A stretch of DNA of 64,000 nucleotides from Nannocystis pusilla (GCF_020073745.1 NZ_JAIRAU010000039.1:124001-188000); one strand, 5' to 3'. Counted from the first letter of the stretch, positions 31,653 to 41,700 are shown. Numbers and translations are program-made. Notes: generated by a model not told the origin, from the sequence alone.

Positions 31653-33482
31653 GTGCATCCTTTTCTGCTCATCGTCCAGGCTGGGCCGGATCGCGGGCGA
31701 CAGATCGAGCTCGGCGATGGCCCGCTGACGATCGGCCGCGGCCAGGGCGAAGGCCTGCAACTCGGCGACGGGGCGGTCTCGCGCCATCACCTCACGATCC
31801 AGCTCGACCGCGCCGGCGGCCGCCTCCGCGTCGTCGAGGTCGCGGGCGTCAACCCCGTGTGGAGCGTCGCCGAGGGCCAGCGTCTGGCGCTGAAGGCCGG
31901 CCAGGAGCTCGCGCCCGGCGCCGCGTTCACGCTCGGCAACACCACCCTCTCCTTCGCCGCCCCCGAGCCCGCCGCGCCGCCCCGTGCCGCCGTCGAGCTC
32001 GACGCCACACGGGCGATCTCCGGCGCGAGCGACCGCAACCGCCTCGCCGCCCTCGCCGCCCTCGGCGACAAGCTGGCCCGCTGCGGCTCACTGCCTGCGG
32101 TGTTCAGGGCCGCGACCGCGTGGGCGCTCGAGGCCCTGCCGGCGACGCGGGCGCTGCTCCTCAGCCCCGACGGCAGCGACATCCTCAGCAGCGCCAGCGC
32201 CGGTCCCGTGTGCGACCTGGCGCTCTCGCCTGCCCTGCTCGCCCGCGTGCTCCGCGAGCGCCGGGGCTTCCTGCTGCGCGACGTGCTCGCCGAGCCCGAC
32301 CTGGCCGATCGCCGCAGCGTCCAGCTGCGCGGCATCGTCGGGGCGATGGCCGCGCCCGCCGAGGGGCTCATCTTCTACGCCGAGTGGGACGCGCCGCGCG
32401 CGGTGCGGGCGACCTACGACGAGCAAGCCCTGCTGCTGCTCGTGTGCGCCGCCCAACTCGTCAGCGCCAGCGGCGAGAGCGCCGGCGAGCGGCAGCAACT
32501 GACCGCGGCCGCCAAGCTGTCCCACAAGCCAGGGCCCACGCACGGCCAGATCATCGGCAGCTCGCCCGCGATCCAGCGGCTCCACGTGTTCCTCGAGCGG
32601 GTCGCCGCCACGCCGACCACGGTCCTCCTGTTCGGCGAGAGCGGCACCGGCAAGGAGCTGGCCGCCGGCATGGTCCACGCCCTCTCGCCGCGCGCCGCGA
32701 AGCCGTTCGTCGCCGTCAATTGTGCCGCGATCCCCGAGGGCCTGCTCGAGAGCGAGCTGTTCGGCCACGAGAAGGGCGCATTCACCGGCGCGGTCAATCA
32801 GCACGAGGGCGTGTTCGTGCGGGCTCACGGCGGCACCTTGTTCATGGACGAGGTCGGCGAGCTCAGCCTGCCGGCGCAGGCGCGGATGCTCCGCGTCCTC
32901 GAGAGTCGCACGCTCACGCGCGTCGGCGGCACCAAGGAGATCGCCGTCGACGTGCGCCTGATCGCCGCGACCCACCGCAACCTGCCGCAGATGGTCGAGG
33001 CCGGCCGCTTCCGCGAGGATCTCCTCTACCGCCTGAGCGTCATCCAGACGACGATCCCCCCGCTGCGCGAGCGTCGCGACGACATCCCGCGGCTCGCCCT
33101 GCACTTCGCCAAGCTGTTCGGCGAGAGCCTGGGCCGGCGGATCACCGACGTCTCCCCGGCGGCGCTCGAGGTGCTCACCCGCTACCGCTGGCCCGGCAAC
33201 GTCCGCGAGCTCCGCAACGTCATCGAGCGGGCCATGGTCCTCGGCGACGGCCCGATCCTCGACCTCGACGATCTCCCGCCCGAACTGATGCGCGCCGCGC
33301 CGCTCGCCCTGGCCGAGGCTCCGCCCGACGCCCGTCTCGTGCGTCCGCTGGCCGAGCTCGAGCGCGAGGCGATCCTCAATGCGCTGGCCGCCACCGACGG
33401 CAACAAGGCCCGCGCCGCGGCGCTGCTCGGCATCGATCGCACGACGCTCTACCGCAAGCTCAAAGACTACGCGCTCGGCTGA
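31653..33482 (+). CDS. FHA-GAF sigma-54-dependent transcriptional activator
   Basis: A 609-residue regulator. Residues ~1-100 form an FHA phosphothreonine-binding domain (LTIGRGQGEGLQLGDGAVSR through HHL). A GAF-like domain (~125-275) comes next. The AAA+ domain (~310-545) has Walker A GESGTGKE, the sigma-54 contact loop GAFTGA and GGTLFMDEVGEL. The C-terminal Fis-type helix-turn-helix ends AAALLGIDRTTLYRKLKDY. It should activate sigma-54 promoters when a kinase partner phosphorylates a bound protein. This FHA-enhancer-binding class is expanded in myxobacteria. Its target genes are not evident in the window. Confidence 0.95.
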   Translation: MHPFLLIVQAGPDRGRQIELGDGPLTIGRGQGEGLQLGDGAVSRHHLTIQLDRAGGRLRVVEVAGVNPVWSVAEGQRLALKAGQELAPGAAFTLGNTTLSFAAPEPAAPPRAAVELDATRAISGASDRNRLAALAALGDKLARCGSLPAVFRAATAWALEALPATRALLLSPDGSDILSSASAGPVCDLALSPALLARVLRERRGFLLRDVLAEPDLADRRSVQLRGIVGAMAAPAEGLIFYAEWDAPRAVRATYDEQALLLLVCAAQLVSASGESAGERQQLTAAAKLSHKPGPTHGQIIGSSPAIQRLHVFLERVAATPTTVLLFGESGTGKELAAGMVHALSPRAAKPFVAVNCAAIPEGLLESELFGHEKGAFTGAVNQHEGVFVRAHGGTLFMDEVGELSLPAQARMLRVLESRTLTRVGGTKEIAVDVRLIAATHRNLPQMVEAGRFREDLLYRLSVIQTTIPPLRERRDDIPRLALHFAKLFGESLGRRITDVSPAALEVLTRYRWPGNVRELRNVIERAMVLGDGPILDLDDLPPELMRAAPLALAEAPPDARLVRPLAELEREAILNALAATDGNKARAAALLGIDRTTLYRKLKDYALG

Positions 33483-33610
33483 GTTCTGGCGGTGGCGGAC
33501 GCACGTCGCGGGCGCCTACCAACGCGCGTTGGCGGGCGGACTCACGACCCGCGTCGCGAAAACTCGAGCGCGGCCTGCAAAGAAGGTCGCGCGAGCGACG
33601 ACCTCGGGGT

Positions 33611-34966
33611 GTGCACCCGCGAAGCATCGCCTCCTTCCTCCCCCTCTTCCTCTTCACCGCGTGCGGCGCCTGGACTCCCTCGCCCGCCGACGCCCTGGCC
33701 GACACCTCGACCTCGTCCGGCACCACCGTCGAGACCTCGTCCACCACCGGGGCGACCACCTGGCCGAGTCTGACCGACTGGCTCGCGCCGCCGGCCGATC
33801 TCGGTCTGCCCGAACCGGCCACCACGACCTTCGGGACAGGTTCCGACGGCCCTGTCCTCACGGACAGCGGCGGGGGCGCGACCATCGACCTCTCGGCCCT
33901 GCGGATCACCGAGGTCTTCGCCGATCCCGACGGCAAGGACGGCGGCGCGACGAGCCCGGAGTTCGTCGAGATCGCCCACGTCGGCGCCAGCGCGTTGACC
34001 CTCGGCGGCCTGGTCGTGACGGCCCGCAGCTGGCCGGAATTGTGGATGGGCGATCTCGGGATCGGCGGCGAGCTCCTCCTCCCCGGCGAGCGCCTGCTGC
34101 TCGAGCGCTACGCCAGCCCTGCCGACCTGCCTGTCCCGGCGATCCTGCGCGAGGGTGAGGTCCTGCGCGCGGCGTTCGCCCACAGCGGCGGCCTGCGCAA
34201 CGAAGACGGCGCCGTCGCCCTGCGCGACCAGGACGGCAACTCCGGCGACGCCGTCCTCTATGGCGCGCTGCAGCCGGCGCCCTTCGACGAGTCTGCGCTG
34301 TGGACCGGCGACGCCGTCCCCACCCCGGGTGCGGGAGAATCGCTGTGTCGTCCCGACGCGACCGTCGACAGCGACAGCGCCGCCGACTGGTCCGCCTGCA
34401 CCCCGAGTCCAGGCCAGTTGCAGAGTGAGCCGGACGAGACCACCGGCGAGGCCCCGCTGCCGACCACCCTGGCGATCGTCGAGGTGCTCAGCAATCCACC
34501 CGGGCCGGCCAGCCTCGAGAAGCACGCCGAGTTCGTCGAGATCGAGAACCTCGGGCCGGGCACCGTCGACCTGGCGGCCTTCACCCTCGCCGACTCGATC
34601 GACCCGGACGCGCCCGGCATCGATCCCCTGCTCTACCTCGGCGGCGACGGCGGCTGCGCGCCGGTCACTTGCCTCGCACCTGGCCGAAAGGCCCTGCTCG
34701 TCGGCTCCCTGTATGAAGGGCCGGCAGGGGGCGCCCTGATCCTGAAGACCGACGACAACGCGCTCGCCAACGCCGGGCTCGGCCACACCGAGGCGGTCGT
34801 CCTGCGCGACGACCAGGGCGAGCTGCGGAGCAGCTACCGCGTCTGGCCCGATCCGCTGGCGGCGCCCGACCCGGCGACCCAGGAGGAGGCGCTGGTGCGC
34901 GTCGCGCCGGAGGCTCCCGACGCGCCGGAGAGCTGGGTCTTCGCGGCGCCGAGCCCGGGGGTCTGA
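33611..34966 (+). CDS. Lamin-tail-domain (LTD) lipoprotein
   Basis: A 451-residue predicted lipoprotein with lipobox LFTAC (Cys ~17), then a Ser/Thr-rich spacer (ADTSTSSGTTVETSSTTGAT). Two lamin-tail-like domains follow: ~98-250 starting LRITEVFADPDG and SPEFVEIAHVG, and ~290-445 starting LAIVEVLSNPPG and AEFVEIENLG. LTD domains form Ig-like folds on exported proteins; the function is otherwise unknown. The GTG at 33611 is the only in-frame start just ahead of the signal sequence. Two 14-bp repeat copies are present (33834-33871; weaker near 34676-34711). Confidence 0.75.
   Translation: MHPRSIASFLPLFLFTACGAWTPSPADALADTSTSSGTTVETSSTTGATTWPSLTDWLAPPADLGLPEPATTTFGTGSDGPVLTDSGGGATIDLSALRITEVFADPDGKDGGATSPEFVEIAHVGASALTLGGLVVTARSWPELWMGDLGIGGELLLPGERLLLERYASPADLPVPAILREGEVLRAAFAHSGGLRNEDGAVALRDQDGNSGDAVLYGALQPAPFDESALWTGDAVPTPGAGESLCRPDATVDSDSAADWSACTPSPGQLQSEPDETTGEAPLPTTLAIVEVLSNPPGPASLEKHAEFVEIENLGPGTVDLAAFTLADSIDPDAPGIDPLLYLGGDGGCAPVTCLAPGRKALLVGSLYEGPAGGALILKTDDNALANAGLGHTEAVVLRDDQGELRSSYRVWPDPLAAPDPATQEEALVRVAPEAPDAPESWVFAAPSPGV
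33834..33871. repeat. 14-bp-period repeat, three units, in the LTD lipoprotein spacer
   Basis: Cores ACAGG (33836), CCCTG (33850) and ACAGC (33864) are in exact phase within the low-complexity region before the first LTD domain. Confidence 0.7.
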
Positions 34967-35094
34967 GACACGGCACAGCTCAAGATCCCGAACACGATCA
35001 GTTTCGAAGCGCCGAGCAGGAGGGTCGACAGATCGCCCCCTGCGGCGGCCGCGATGGGGGTCGCGGCGAAGGTCCCGGTCAGCGCCGCCATGGC

Positions 35095-35268
35095 CTACTC
35101 GCGGCTCCGTCGCCGGCGCGCGCGGGCAGCCGGGCGCACCAGGTTGTCGCTGTCCTCGAGGTCGTAGATGAGCTCGAGCTCTTCCTTGCCGAGCTCGTCG
35201 CGGTCGCTGCGGAGCGCCTCTCGCTGGAACTCTTCGAAGCTGGTGAACGCGGTCCGGTAGTAGCTCAT
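35095..35268 (-). CDS. Small hypothetical protein
   Basis: A 57-residue acidic/basic protein beginning MSYYRTAFTSFEEFQREALR, with an acidic middle (KEELELIYDLEDSDNL) and an Arg-rich end (RARRRRSRE). It is judged real from its coherent non-repetitive composition and from a TAGGAT box about 18 nt upstream. An earlier in-frame ATG at 35304 adds 12 residues that look like leader. No domain is recognised. It is divergent from parA across a ~110-bp gap and could be regulated from the same region. Confidence 0.5.
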   Translation of the reverse strand: MSYYRTAFTSFEEFQREALRSDRDELGKEELELIYDLEDSDNLVRPAARARRRRSRE

Positions 35269-35381
35269 GGGCGCGTTGTAAAACCTTATCCTACATGTGG
35301 GCAAGAAAACGACTTTGAATCACATGATCCCCCTCGTTGCAGGCGAGCAGCGCGGCCCCGGCCGTGGTAGGGAGTGGCCCC

Positions 35382-36206
35382 GTGCCGAAGGTCACCGCAT
35401 CGAGGTCGCCCACGCGGCGGCGACCGCGGATCGTCGCTGTCAGCAACCAAAAGGGCGGCGAGGGCAAGACGACCACCGCCGTCAACCTCGCCGCCAGCCT
35501 CGCCGCGGCCGAGCGGAAGGTCCTCCTCGTCGATCTCGACCCCCAGGGCAACGCCAGCTCGGCCGTCGGCTATCCCCGCGGTCAAATCGACAGCGGCACC
35601 TACGAGCTCATGCTCGGCGCCGCCCCGCTCAAGGCCGTGGTCCACCCGACCGAGCTGCCGACGCTGCAGGTCGTCCCCGCCTCGCCCGACCTGACGGGCG
35701 CGGAGATCGAGCTGGTGGGCGTGGCGGGCCGCGAGTCGGTGCTCCGCACCGCGCTCGAGCGCGCCGAGCAAGAGCTCGAGTGGGACTTCGTCATCCTCGA
35801 CTGCCCGCCCTCGCTCGGCCTGCTCACCCTCAACGCCCTGGTCGCGGCCGACACGGTGCTGATCCCGATGCAGGCCAAGTACTTCTCGCTCGAGGGTCTG
35901 GGCGCGCTGACCGGTACGATCGAGCGCGTCCGCGCCGCCCTCAACCCCCGCCTGGCGATCGAGGGCATCGTCTTCTGCATGTTCGACCGCCGCACCAACC
36001 TCGCGCAACAGGTCGTCGCGGAGGTCCGGCAGCACTTCGCCGACAAGGTGTTCGCCACGGCGATCCCGCCCAACATCCGCCTGAGCGAGAGCCCGAGCCA
36101 CGGCAAGCCGGTCCTCCTCTACGACATCGAGAGCAAGGGGGCCCGCGCCTACCTCGACCTCGCCCAGGAGCTGCTGTCCCGCATCGAAGCGAGGCCCGAC
36201 GCGTGA
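35382..36206 (+). CDS. parA: Chromosome partitioning ATPase ParA (Soj)
   Basis: A 274-residue deviant-Walker ParA: IVAVSNQKGGEGKTTTAVNL (Walker A with Glu where Val is most common), VLLVDLDPQGNASSAVGY (Walker A'/switch), and DFVILDCPPSLGLLTLNALV (Walker B). The C-terminal TAIPPNIRLSESPSHGKPV is typical of chromosomal ParA. It binds DNA non-specifically and moves ParB-parS complexes. GTG at 35382, with GGAG upstream; a TTG at 35337 is the alternative. It overlaps parB by 4 bp (GTGA). A ParAB pair usually lies near oriC, but no parS or dnaA was seen. Confidence 0.95.
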   Translation: MPKVTASRSPTRRRPRIVAVSNQKGGEGKTTTAVNLAASLAAAERKVLLVDLDPQGNASSAVGYPRGQIDSGTYELMLGAAPLKAVVHPTELPTLQVVPASPDLTGAEIELVGVAGRESVLRTALERAEQELEWDFVILDCPPSLGLLTLNALVAADTVLIPMQAKYFSLEGLGALTGTIERVRAALNPRLAIEGIVFCMFDRRTNLAQQVVAEVRQHFADKVFATAIPPNIRLSESPSHGKPVLLYDIESKGARAYLDLAQELLSRIEARPDA

Positions 36207-37132
36207 ACCTCCCCAAACGGCCCCCTGCCCTCGGCCGCGGCCTCGGCGCCCTGATCCCGCAGGCGCCCGCCCCGACCGCCGACGTCGCCCAACCCGTCCC
36301 CGGCGGCCCCTCGTTGCGGACCTTGCCGATCGAACTGATCGCGGCCAACCCCGATCAGCCGCGCAAGCAGTTCGAGCCGGTGCTCCTGCGCGAGCTGGCC
36401 GACAGCCTCAAGCGCCACGGGCTGCTCCAGCCGGTGGTCGTGACGCCCAACCCGGGCACCCCCGGGCACTTCATCCTGGTCGCCGGTGAACGCCGCTGGC
36501 GCGCCGCCCAGCTCGCCGGTCTGCACGAGCTGCCGGCCGTCGTCCGCGACACGCCCGAGAGCGACCGCCTCGAGCTCGCCGTGCTCGAGAACCTCCAGCG
36601 CCTCGACCTCACGCCGATCGAGGAGGCCCAGGCCTACCGCCAGCTCATCGACGTCCGCGGCTACACCCAGGACCAGCTGGCCGAGCGCCTGAGCAAGGAT
36701 CGCAGCACGGTCGCCAACGCCCTGCGCCTGCTCCGCCTGCCGTCCAAGGTGCAGGACCTGGTGCAGGACGGCCGCCTCAGCATGGGTCACGCGCGCGCCC
36801 TGCTGGCCCTCGAGCACGCCGCCGACATGCTGTCGCTCGCCTACGAGGCGATCGAGAAGGGCCTCAGCGTCCGCGCCGTCGAGCGGCTGGTGCGGGAGCG
36901 CCTGCGTCCGCCGGAGCCCGAGGCCGAGCCCGACCCGGAGACGCACAAGCGCGCCGTCATCGTCCGCGACCTCGAGGAGCGGCTGCGCCGCAGCCTCGGC
37001 GTCAAGGTGGCCGTCCGCGCCGACGCCAAGAAGAAGGGCTCCGGCACGATCGAGCTGCCCTACGGCAGCCTCGACGAGCTCGATCGCCTGCTCGAGACCC
37101 TGCTCGGCGAGCAGCGCGACGGCGAGGCCTGA
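36203..37132 (+). CDS. parB: Chromosome partitioning protein ParB (Spo0J)
   Basis: A 309-residue ParB. The start RPPALGRGLGALIPQ is typical, followed by the NPDQPRKQFEPVLLRELADS box and the CTP-binding GERRWRAAQLAGL motif. ENLQRLDLTPIEEAQAYRQL and the helix-turn-helix LAERLSKDRSTVANALRLLR come next. A linker and C-terminal dimerisation domain (~240-309) complete it. It binds parS and spreads as a CTP-dependent clamp. The GTG start overlaps the parA stop. A seven-unit 14-bp repeat array begins 13 bp after its stop. Confidence 0.97.
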   Translation: MNLPKRPPALGRGLGALIPQAPAPTADVAQPVPGGPSLRTLPIELIAANPDQPRKQFEPVLLRELADSLKRHGLLQPVVVTPNPGTPGHFILVAGERRWRAAQLAGLHELPAVVRDTPESDRLELAVLENLQRLDLTPIEEAQAYRQLIDVRGYTQDQLAERLSKDRSTVANALRLLRLPSKVQDLVQDGRLSMGHARALLALEHAADMLSLAYEAIEKGLSVRAVERLVRERLRPPEPEAEPDPETHKRAVIVRDLEERLRRSLGVKVAVRADAKKKGSGTIELPYGSLDELDRLLETLLGEQRDGEA

Positions 37133-37144
37133 GTCCGCCGTTTG

Positions 37145-37238
37145 CAGCATGCCCGTGGAGACATATCCTTCCGGGCATGTCGAATAGGACATGCCCTCCT
37201 GGGCATGCTCCCGACGACATGTCCTCCTGAGCATGTCC
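37145..37238. repeat. 14-bp-period palindromic repeat array, seven units, after parB
   Basis: Cores GCATG, ACATA, GCATG, ACATG, GCATG, ACATG and GCATG start at 37147, 37161, 37175, 37189, 37203, 37217 and 37231, all exactly 14 bp apart. It is the longest array in the window, lying between the converging parB and folD genes. Nothing else is evident in 37133-37353. Confidence 0.92.
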
Positions 37239-37353
37239 AACGCGCCCTCCGCGGCCATACGAACTGCGAGGGGCCCAATCTCCCGCTCATGGCCTCGGGA
37301 CGCGCGGGTTCGGGGGGCCAAAGCGGCCTCGCCGCCGGACTGCTCCGCGCCGC

Positions 37354-38211
37354 TCAGGTCGGGCTCGCGCGGCGCTCGGCGGACAGGACCACGTTGTGCA
37401 GCAGGCACGCGATGGTCATCGGCCCGACGCCGCCGGGCACCGGCGTGATCGCGGCCGCGCGCGCTTCGGCGGCCGCGAACTCGACGTCGCCGACGAGCCG
37501 GCCGTCGGCCAGGCGGTTCATGCCGACGTCGATCACCACGGCGCCGGGCTTGATCCACTCGCCGCGGACGAACTCGGGGCGACCGATCGCCGCGACGACG
37601 ACGTCGGCGCGCGCGACCTCGGCGGCCAGGTCGCGCGTGCGCGAATGCGCGGCCGTGACGGTCGCGTCGGCGTGCACGAGCAGCTGCACCATCGGCTTGC
37701 CGACGATGGTCGAGCGGCCGATCACCAGCGCGCGCAGCCCCGCGAGCGGGACCCCGGCGTCCTCGAGCAACAACATGCAGCCCTGCGGCGTACACGCGAC
37801 GAAGCGCGGCTGACCGAGCATGAGCAGGCCGAGGTTGTCGGGGTGAAAGCCGTCGACGTCCTTGGCCGGATCGACCGCGAGGAGGATCCGCTGCGTGTCG
37901 CACTGGGGCGGCAGCGGCAGCTGGACCAGGATCCCGTCGACCGCGCGATCGGCGTTGAGCGCCGCGACCAGCGCGAGCAGCTCGTCGGTGGTCGTGGTCG
38001 CCGGCAGGCGATGATCGCGGGCCTCGATGCCGACCTCGGCGGCGCGCCGCTCCTTGCTGCGCACGTACACCTGCGAGGCCGGGTCGTCGCCGACCAGCAC
38101 GACCGCCAGGCACGGTCGGACACCTCGCTCCTTGCAGGCCCCGACCCGACGCTCGACCTCGGCGAGCAGACGGGCCGCCCGGGCCTTGCCGTCGAGCCGG
38201 CGGGCGCTCAT
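37354..38211 (-). CDS. folD: Methylenetetrahydrofolate dehydrogenase/cyclohydrolase
   Basis: A 285-residue bifunctional FolD of normal length, which interconverts 5,10-methylene- and 10-formyl-tetrahydrofolate. It has SQVYVRSKERRAAEVGIEAR (catalytic Tyr/Lys), DGILVQLPLPP, DPAKDVDGFHPDNLG, the NADP site VIGRSTIVGKPM and the end PVPGGVGPMTIACLL. It supplies the 10-formyl donor used by PurH. The ATG at 38211 overlaps the stop of the zinc-ribbon gene upstream (ATGA), so it is coupled to it. Confidence 0.98.
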   Translation of the reverse strand: MSARRLDGKARAARLLAEVERRVGACKERGVRPCLAVVLVGDDPASQVYVRSKERRAAEVGIEARDHRLPATTTTDELLALVAALNADRAVDGILVQLPLPPQCDTQRILLAVDPAKDVDGFHPDNLGLLMLGQPRFVACTPQGCMLLLEDAGVPLAGLRALVIGRSTIVGKPMVQLLVHADATVTAAHSRTRDLAAEVARADVVVAAIGRPEFVRGEWIKPGAVVIDVGMNRLADGRLVGDVEFAAAEARAAAITPVPGGVGPMTIACLLHNVVLSAERRASPT

Positions 38212-38513
38212 GACGTCGCCGCCTTCGGGCTCGCCGGCTCGGCCGGCTTGCTGCTCGACTCGCTCTTGCCGGCAGCGCCGTCGCTGCTGGGCGTCGAGGT
38301 CGCGCTCGACTCACTCTTGCTGTCGCCGGGCTTGGTGCTGGCGTAGCCGTCCTTGTACCAGCCGCCGCCCTTGAGGTGGAACGACGCGGCCGTCACCTTG
38401 CGGACCAGCTTACCGCCGCAGGCCTCGCACACGGTGAGCGGATCGTCGCTCATCTTCTGGATGACCTCCGGCTCGGCTTCACATTGCAGACAACGATAGG
38501 CGTAGATCGGCAT
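38208..38513 (-). CDS. FmdB-type zinc ribbon protein
   Basis: A 101-residue protein. The N-terminal ~55 residues are the FmdB/CxxC zinc ribbon: MPIYAYRCLQCEAEPEVIQK with a second pair CEACGG at ~33-36, then VRKVTAASFHLKGGGWYKDG. The tail (~58-101) is Ser/Lys/Pro-rich and low complexity. FmdB-like proteins are proposed regulatory or metal-binding proteins of uncertain role. It is translationally coupled to folD downstream. Confidence 0.85.
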   Translation of the reverse strand: MPIYAYRCLQCEAEPEVIQKMSDDPLTVCEACGGKLVRKVTAASFHLKGGGWYKDGYASTKPGDSKSESSATSTPSSDGAAGKSESSSKPAEPASPKAATS

Positions 38514-38698
38514 GACGCGTGGTTTCGGGCGGGAATGTAGGCTGCACGAATTTGTGGTCAAGACCCAGCCCGCCGGCGCGCCACTTTGCGCCCGGACCGG
38601 CCCGGTCGGCCTCTCCGCCGCTGCGGGTCGGGTGCGCTCGCGTCGCCGGGCCTGGAGGCGCCGTTGCCTTCGCCCCACGACGCAGCGAGCAAACCTGC

Positions 38699-38704
38699 TA
38701 GGCT
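38699..38704 (+). promoter_or_regulatory. Candidate -10 box of the TPR/HEAT protein gene
   Basis: TAGGCT ends 7 nt before the ATG at 38712, with no ribosome binding site in between. Confidence 0.35.
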
Positions 38705-38711
38705 CGCTGTG

Positions 38712-41700
38712 ATGGTCCTCCGGCCCCGCCTCGCGCCGAGTTCGCGATCGGCTCGCCCGCGTGCTGGGGCTCACGCGCTGTGCGGATGGATCCCGCTCGC
38801 CCTCGCCCTCCTCGGCGCCCCGGCGGTTCACGCCGCCCCGGTCGAGGACGACTGGAGCGTCGAGCGCAGCGCCGCCGATCCCGCGCTGGTCCAGCAGCGG
38901 TTCGACAAGCTGCGCAAGCAGCCCTTCGACACGGCCCAGTGGCGCGCGCTCGAGGCCGTGCTCGGCAAGGCCGGCCTCGCCAAGAAGATCGAGGCCGGCC
39001 TGTCCCGAACGCCAGGTGACCTGTCCCTCGGGATCCTCGACGCGCGGGCCAAGCTCGGGCTCGGCGATCCACGCGGCGCGGCCGCGCGGCTCGCCGAGGT
39101 CGAGGCGAAGGCCGGCGGTCTGCGCTCGCGCGTGTTCAAGCTGAGGATCGAAGCCTTGCTAGCCGCCGGCGACGCGCGCGGCGCCGTCACTGCGCTCGAG
39201 GCCGCGGCCCTGGCCAACAACGACGACGCCTTGCGGCTGCAGGCGCTCGACATCGCCGACCGTCATCAGCTCGGGCCCGAGGGCCTGCGGCTCGCGCAAG
39301 CCCTGGCCGCCCGCGATCCCAACAACGGCGCGGCCCAGCTCCGCCTCGCCCGCATGGCTGCCCGCGCCGGCCAGGCGGCGACGTCCGAGGCCGCGTATGC
39401 GAAGGCCGTGGCCCACCTTCGCGGCGGCGATCAGCTGCGCGCGCGCGAAGAATGGGCGCGCGCCCGCATCGTCAGCGGCGACGCCGCCGGCGCCGGAGAG
39501 CTGGCGTGGGCCCAGGTCGAGGCGACGCGCGTCGGCAGCCCCGAGCGCGCGGCCGCGTGGGACCTGGTCCTCGAGGCAGGTGCGCGTCAAGCCGGCGGGG
39601 ACACGCCGGCGCGGATCGAGAAGTTCCTCGCCCGCGCCGATCAGGCCCACGACGGCGCCGGCTGGCGCGCCCTGGCCCGGGCGCAGACGGCCGGCGGCGC
39701 CGATCCGGTCGACGCCTGGCGCCGCGCGCTCGCGGCCGATCCCGACGACCCCGAGGCACGTGCTGCTTTGGTCATGTCCCTCGAGTCAGGTGGCGAAGCC
39801 GACGCGGCCCTGGCCGAGTTCGCCAAGCTCGGGCCCAAGAGCCCCGAACGGCTGCAGCTCGGGCTCGAGCTCGCGGCCCGGCTGATCGGCACCGGCAAGC
39901 GCGAGCTCGGGCTCAAGGTCGCCGCCGAGCTCGAGGCCTCGGCCAGCGTGCAGGGTGACGCGCTGCTGCGCCTGCTCGACTTCTACAACCTCCACGACGA
40001 ACCCGATCGCGCCCTGGTGATCGCGCAACGCCTGGTCCGCGCCCGCCCGCGCGACCCCGACGCCCGCGTCGCCCTCGGCGAGCAGCTGTTCCAGATGAAC
40101 CGCGAGCCCGACGCCATGAAGGAGTGGGCGCTGCTGCCGGGCCTCGTCCGGCCCGCCCACGCCGGCTGGGCCCGCCACGCCGAGATCCTCGCCGAGCATC
40201 GCCGACCCGAGGCCGTCCTGTCGCTGCAGAAGGCCCTCGCCGCCGCCCCGCGCGAGCCGAAGTACCTGCGCCTGCGCGCCATCCTCGAGACCGACGATCG
40301 CCTGCCGCACCAGGCCCTGGCGACCTGGCAGCAGGTGTTCGACCTCACCCGCGCGCCCGAGCACAGGATCCTCCACGACGAGGCGCGCACGCGCATCGTC
40401 GACGTGCTGGTCGGCGGCACGCTGTCGCAGTTCACCAGCCGCCGCCAGGCGATCGAGAAGCAGGCGCTGCTCGACCTCGACGGCAAGGACACTGACCTGG
40501 CCCATGAGGCAGGTCTCCTGCTCGCCGAGATCTACACGCGCGAGGAGAAGTACGGCAAGTCCGTCGCCGTCCACGAGAAGCTGGTGCGCCTGCGGCCGCA
40601 AGATCCGGAGCGGCTCGCCGAGCTCGCGCTGGCGCTGCGTCGGGCGGGCCGCGGCGACGCGGCCATGGATGCGCTCGAGCGGATGATGACCCTCGATCCG
40701 AAGCGCAGCGCCGACGTCCTCGCCGAGCTCGCCGAGGTGGCCTTCGAGTCAGGTGACATCGAGCGCGTGCTGCTGGCCGCCGCCCACGCCGAGCTCGACA
40801 AGGCCGACAGCGCGCGCGTGCTGATCCGGATCGGCGAGCTGTACGAGCGCCGCGGCGAGCCCGAGCAGGCGTCGAAGCTGTACGAAGGATTGCTGCAGCG
40901 CGATCCCACCCACGCGCCGGCGCGGCTGCGCCTGGCCGAGCTCGAGCTGGCCCGCGGCCGACCCGAGCGCGCAGAGGCGATGCTGCGCGAGATCGTCGAG
41001 AAGGGCGGCGCGCCCGAGGTCGTCGAGCAGGCTGGCCGCCGCGCGCTCGACCTCGCCGAGACGCGCGGCGCGATCGCGCCGATCCTCGACCTCGCGCTCG
41101 CGCGGGCGCGCCGCGATCCCAGCGCGGACGAGGGCCGCGGCCTGCTCCTCGATGCCCTCGACCGCACCAGCACCTCCGCGATCAAGGCGTGGCTGGCCAG
41201 CGGCGACGAGCCCGAGCGCGCCGCGCGGACCGGCGCGCTGCGGCGCTCGCTGGTCGAGGCGCTCGCGCGTGGCCCGGTGACCGGTCGATTGCGGGCCGCC
41301 GAGCACCTGGGTCGCCTCGCGCTGCCCCAGACCGCGCTGCCGCTGGCTCGCATGGGCGCCCAGCTGACGCCCCCGCGCGACGCCACGCGGACTGTCCGCA
41401 CCGCCTTCGAGCAGGCGCGCGCGGCCGCGATCCAGGCCGCCGGCGCGCTCGACGAGCCCGAGGCCGTGCCGGTGTTCGCCGACCTGCTGCGCACCGCAGA
41501 CGCCTCGCGCGAGAGCTGGTATGCGGCCGCGTGGGCGCTCGCCCGCAGCAGCGCCCCGGCGGCGGCCACCGAGCTGCGCCGCTTCGCCGCGCCCGAGCAC
41601 GAGGGCCTCATGATCGCGCTCGCGTGCGCCTCGCTGGCGCGCGGCGGCGACCTCGCCGACCGGGAGCGCGTGGCTCGCCTGGCCGCCACCGCCAGCAGCC

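Noticed and set aside
34834..35091. 85-residue antisense ORF with a hydrophobic stretch just after the small gene at 35095
   Set aside because: About half lies antisense to the LTD lipoprotein and the rest is low-complexity Ser/Gly/Ala; no ribosome binding site. It may be a real small membrane protein but I cannot support it.
35283..35300. DnaA-box-like TTATCCTACA near parA
   Set aside because: It has an extra base compared with TTATCCACA, is a single copy, and no dnaA, rnpA or A+T-rich unwinding region is present, so no origin is claimed.
35337..37353. parS site near parAB
   Set aside because: No TGTTCCACGTGGAACA-like sequence was found by eye. The 14-bp arrays have a different core.
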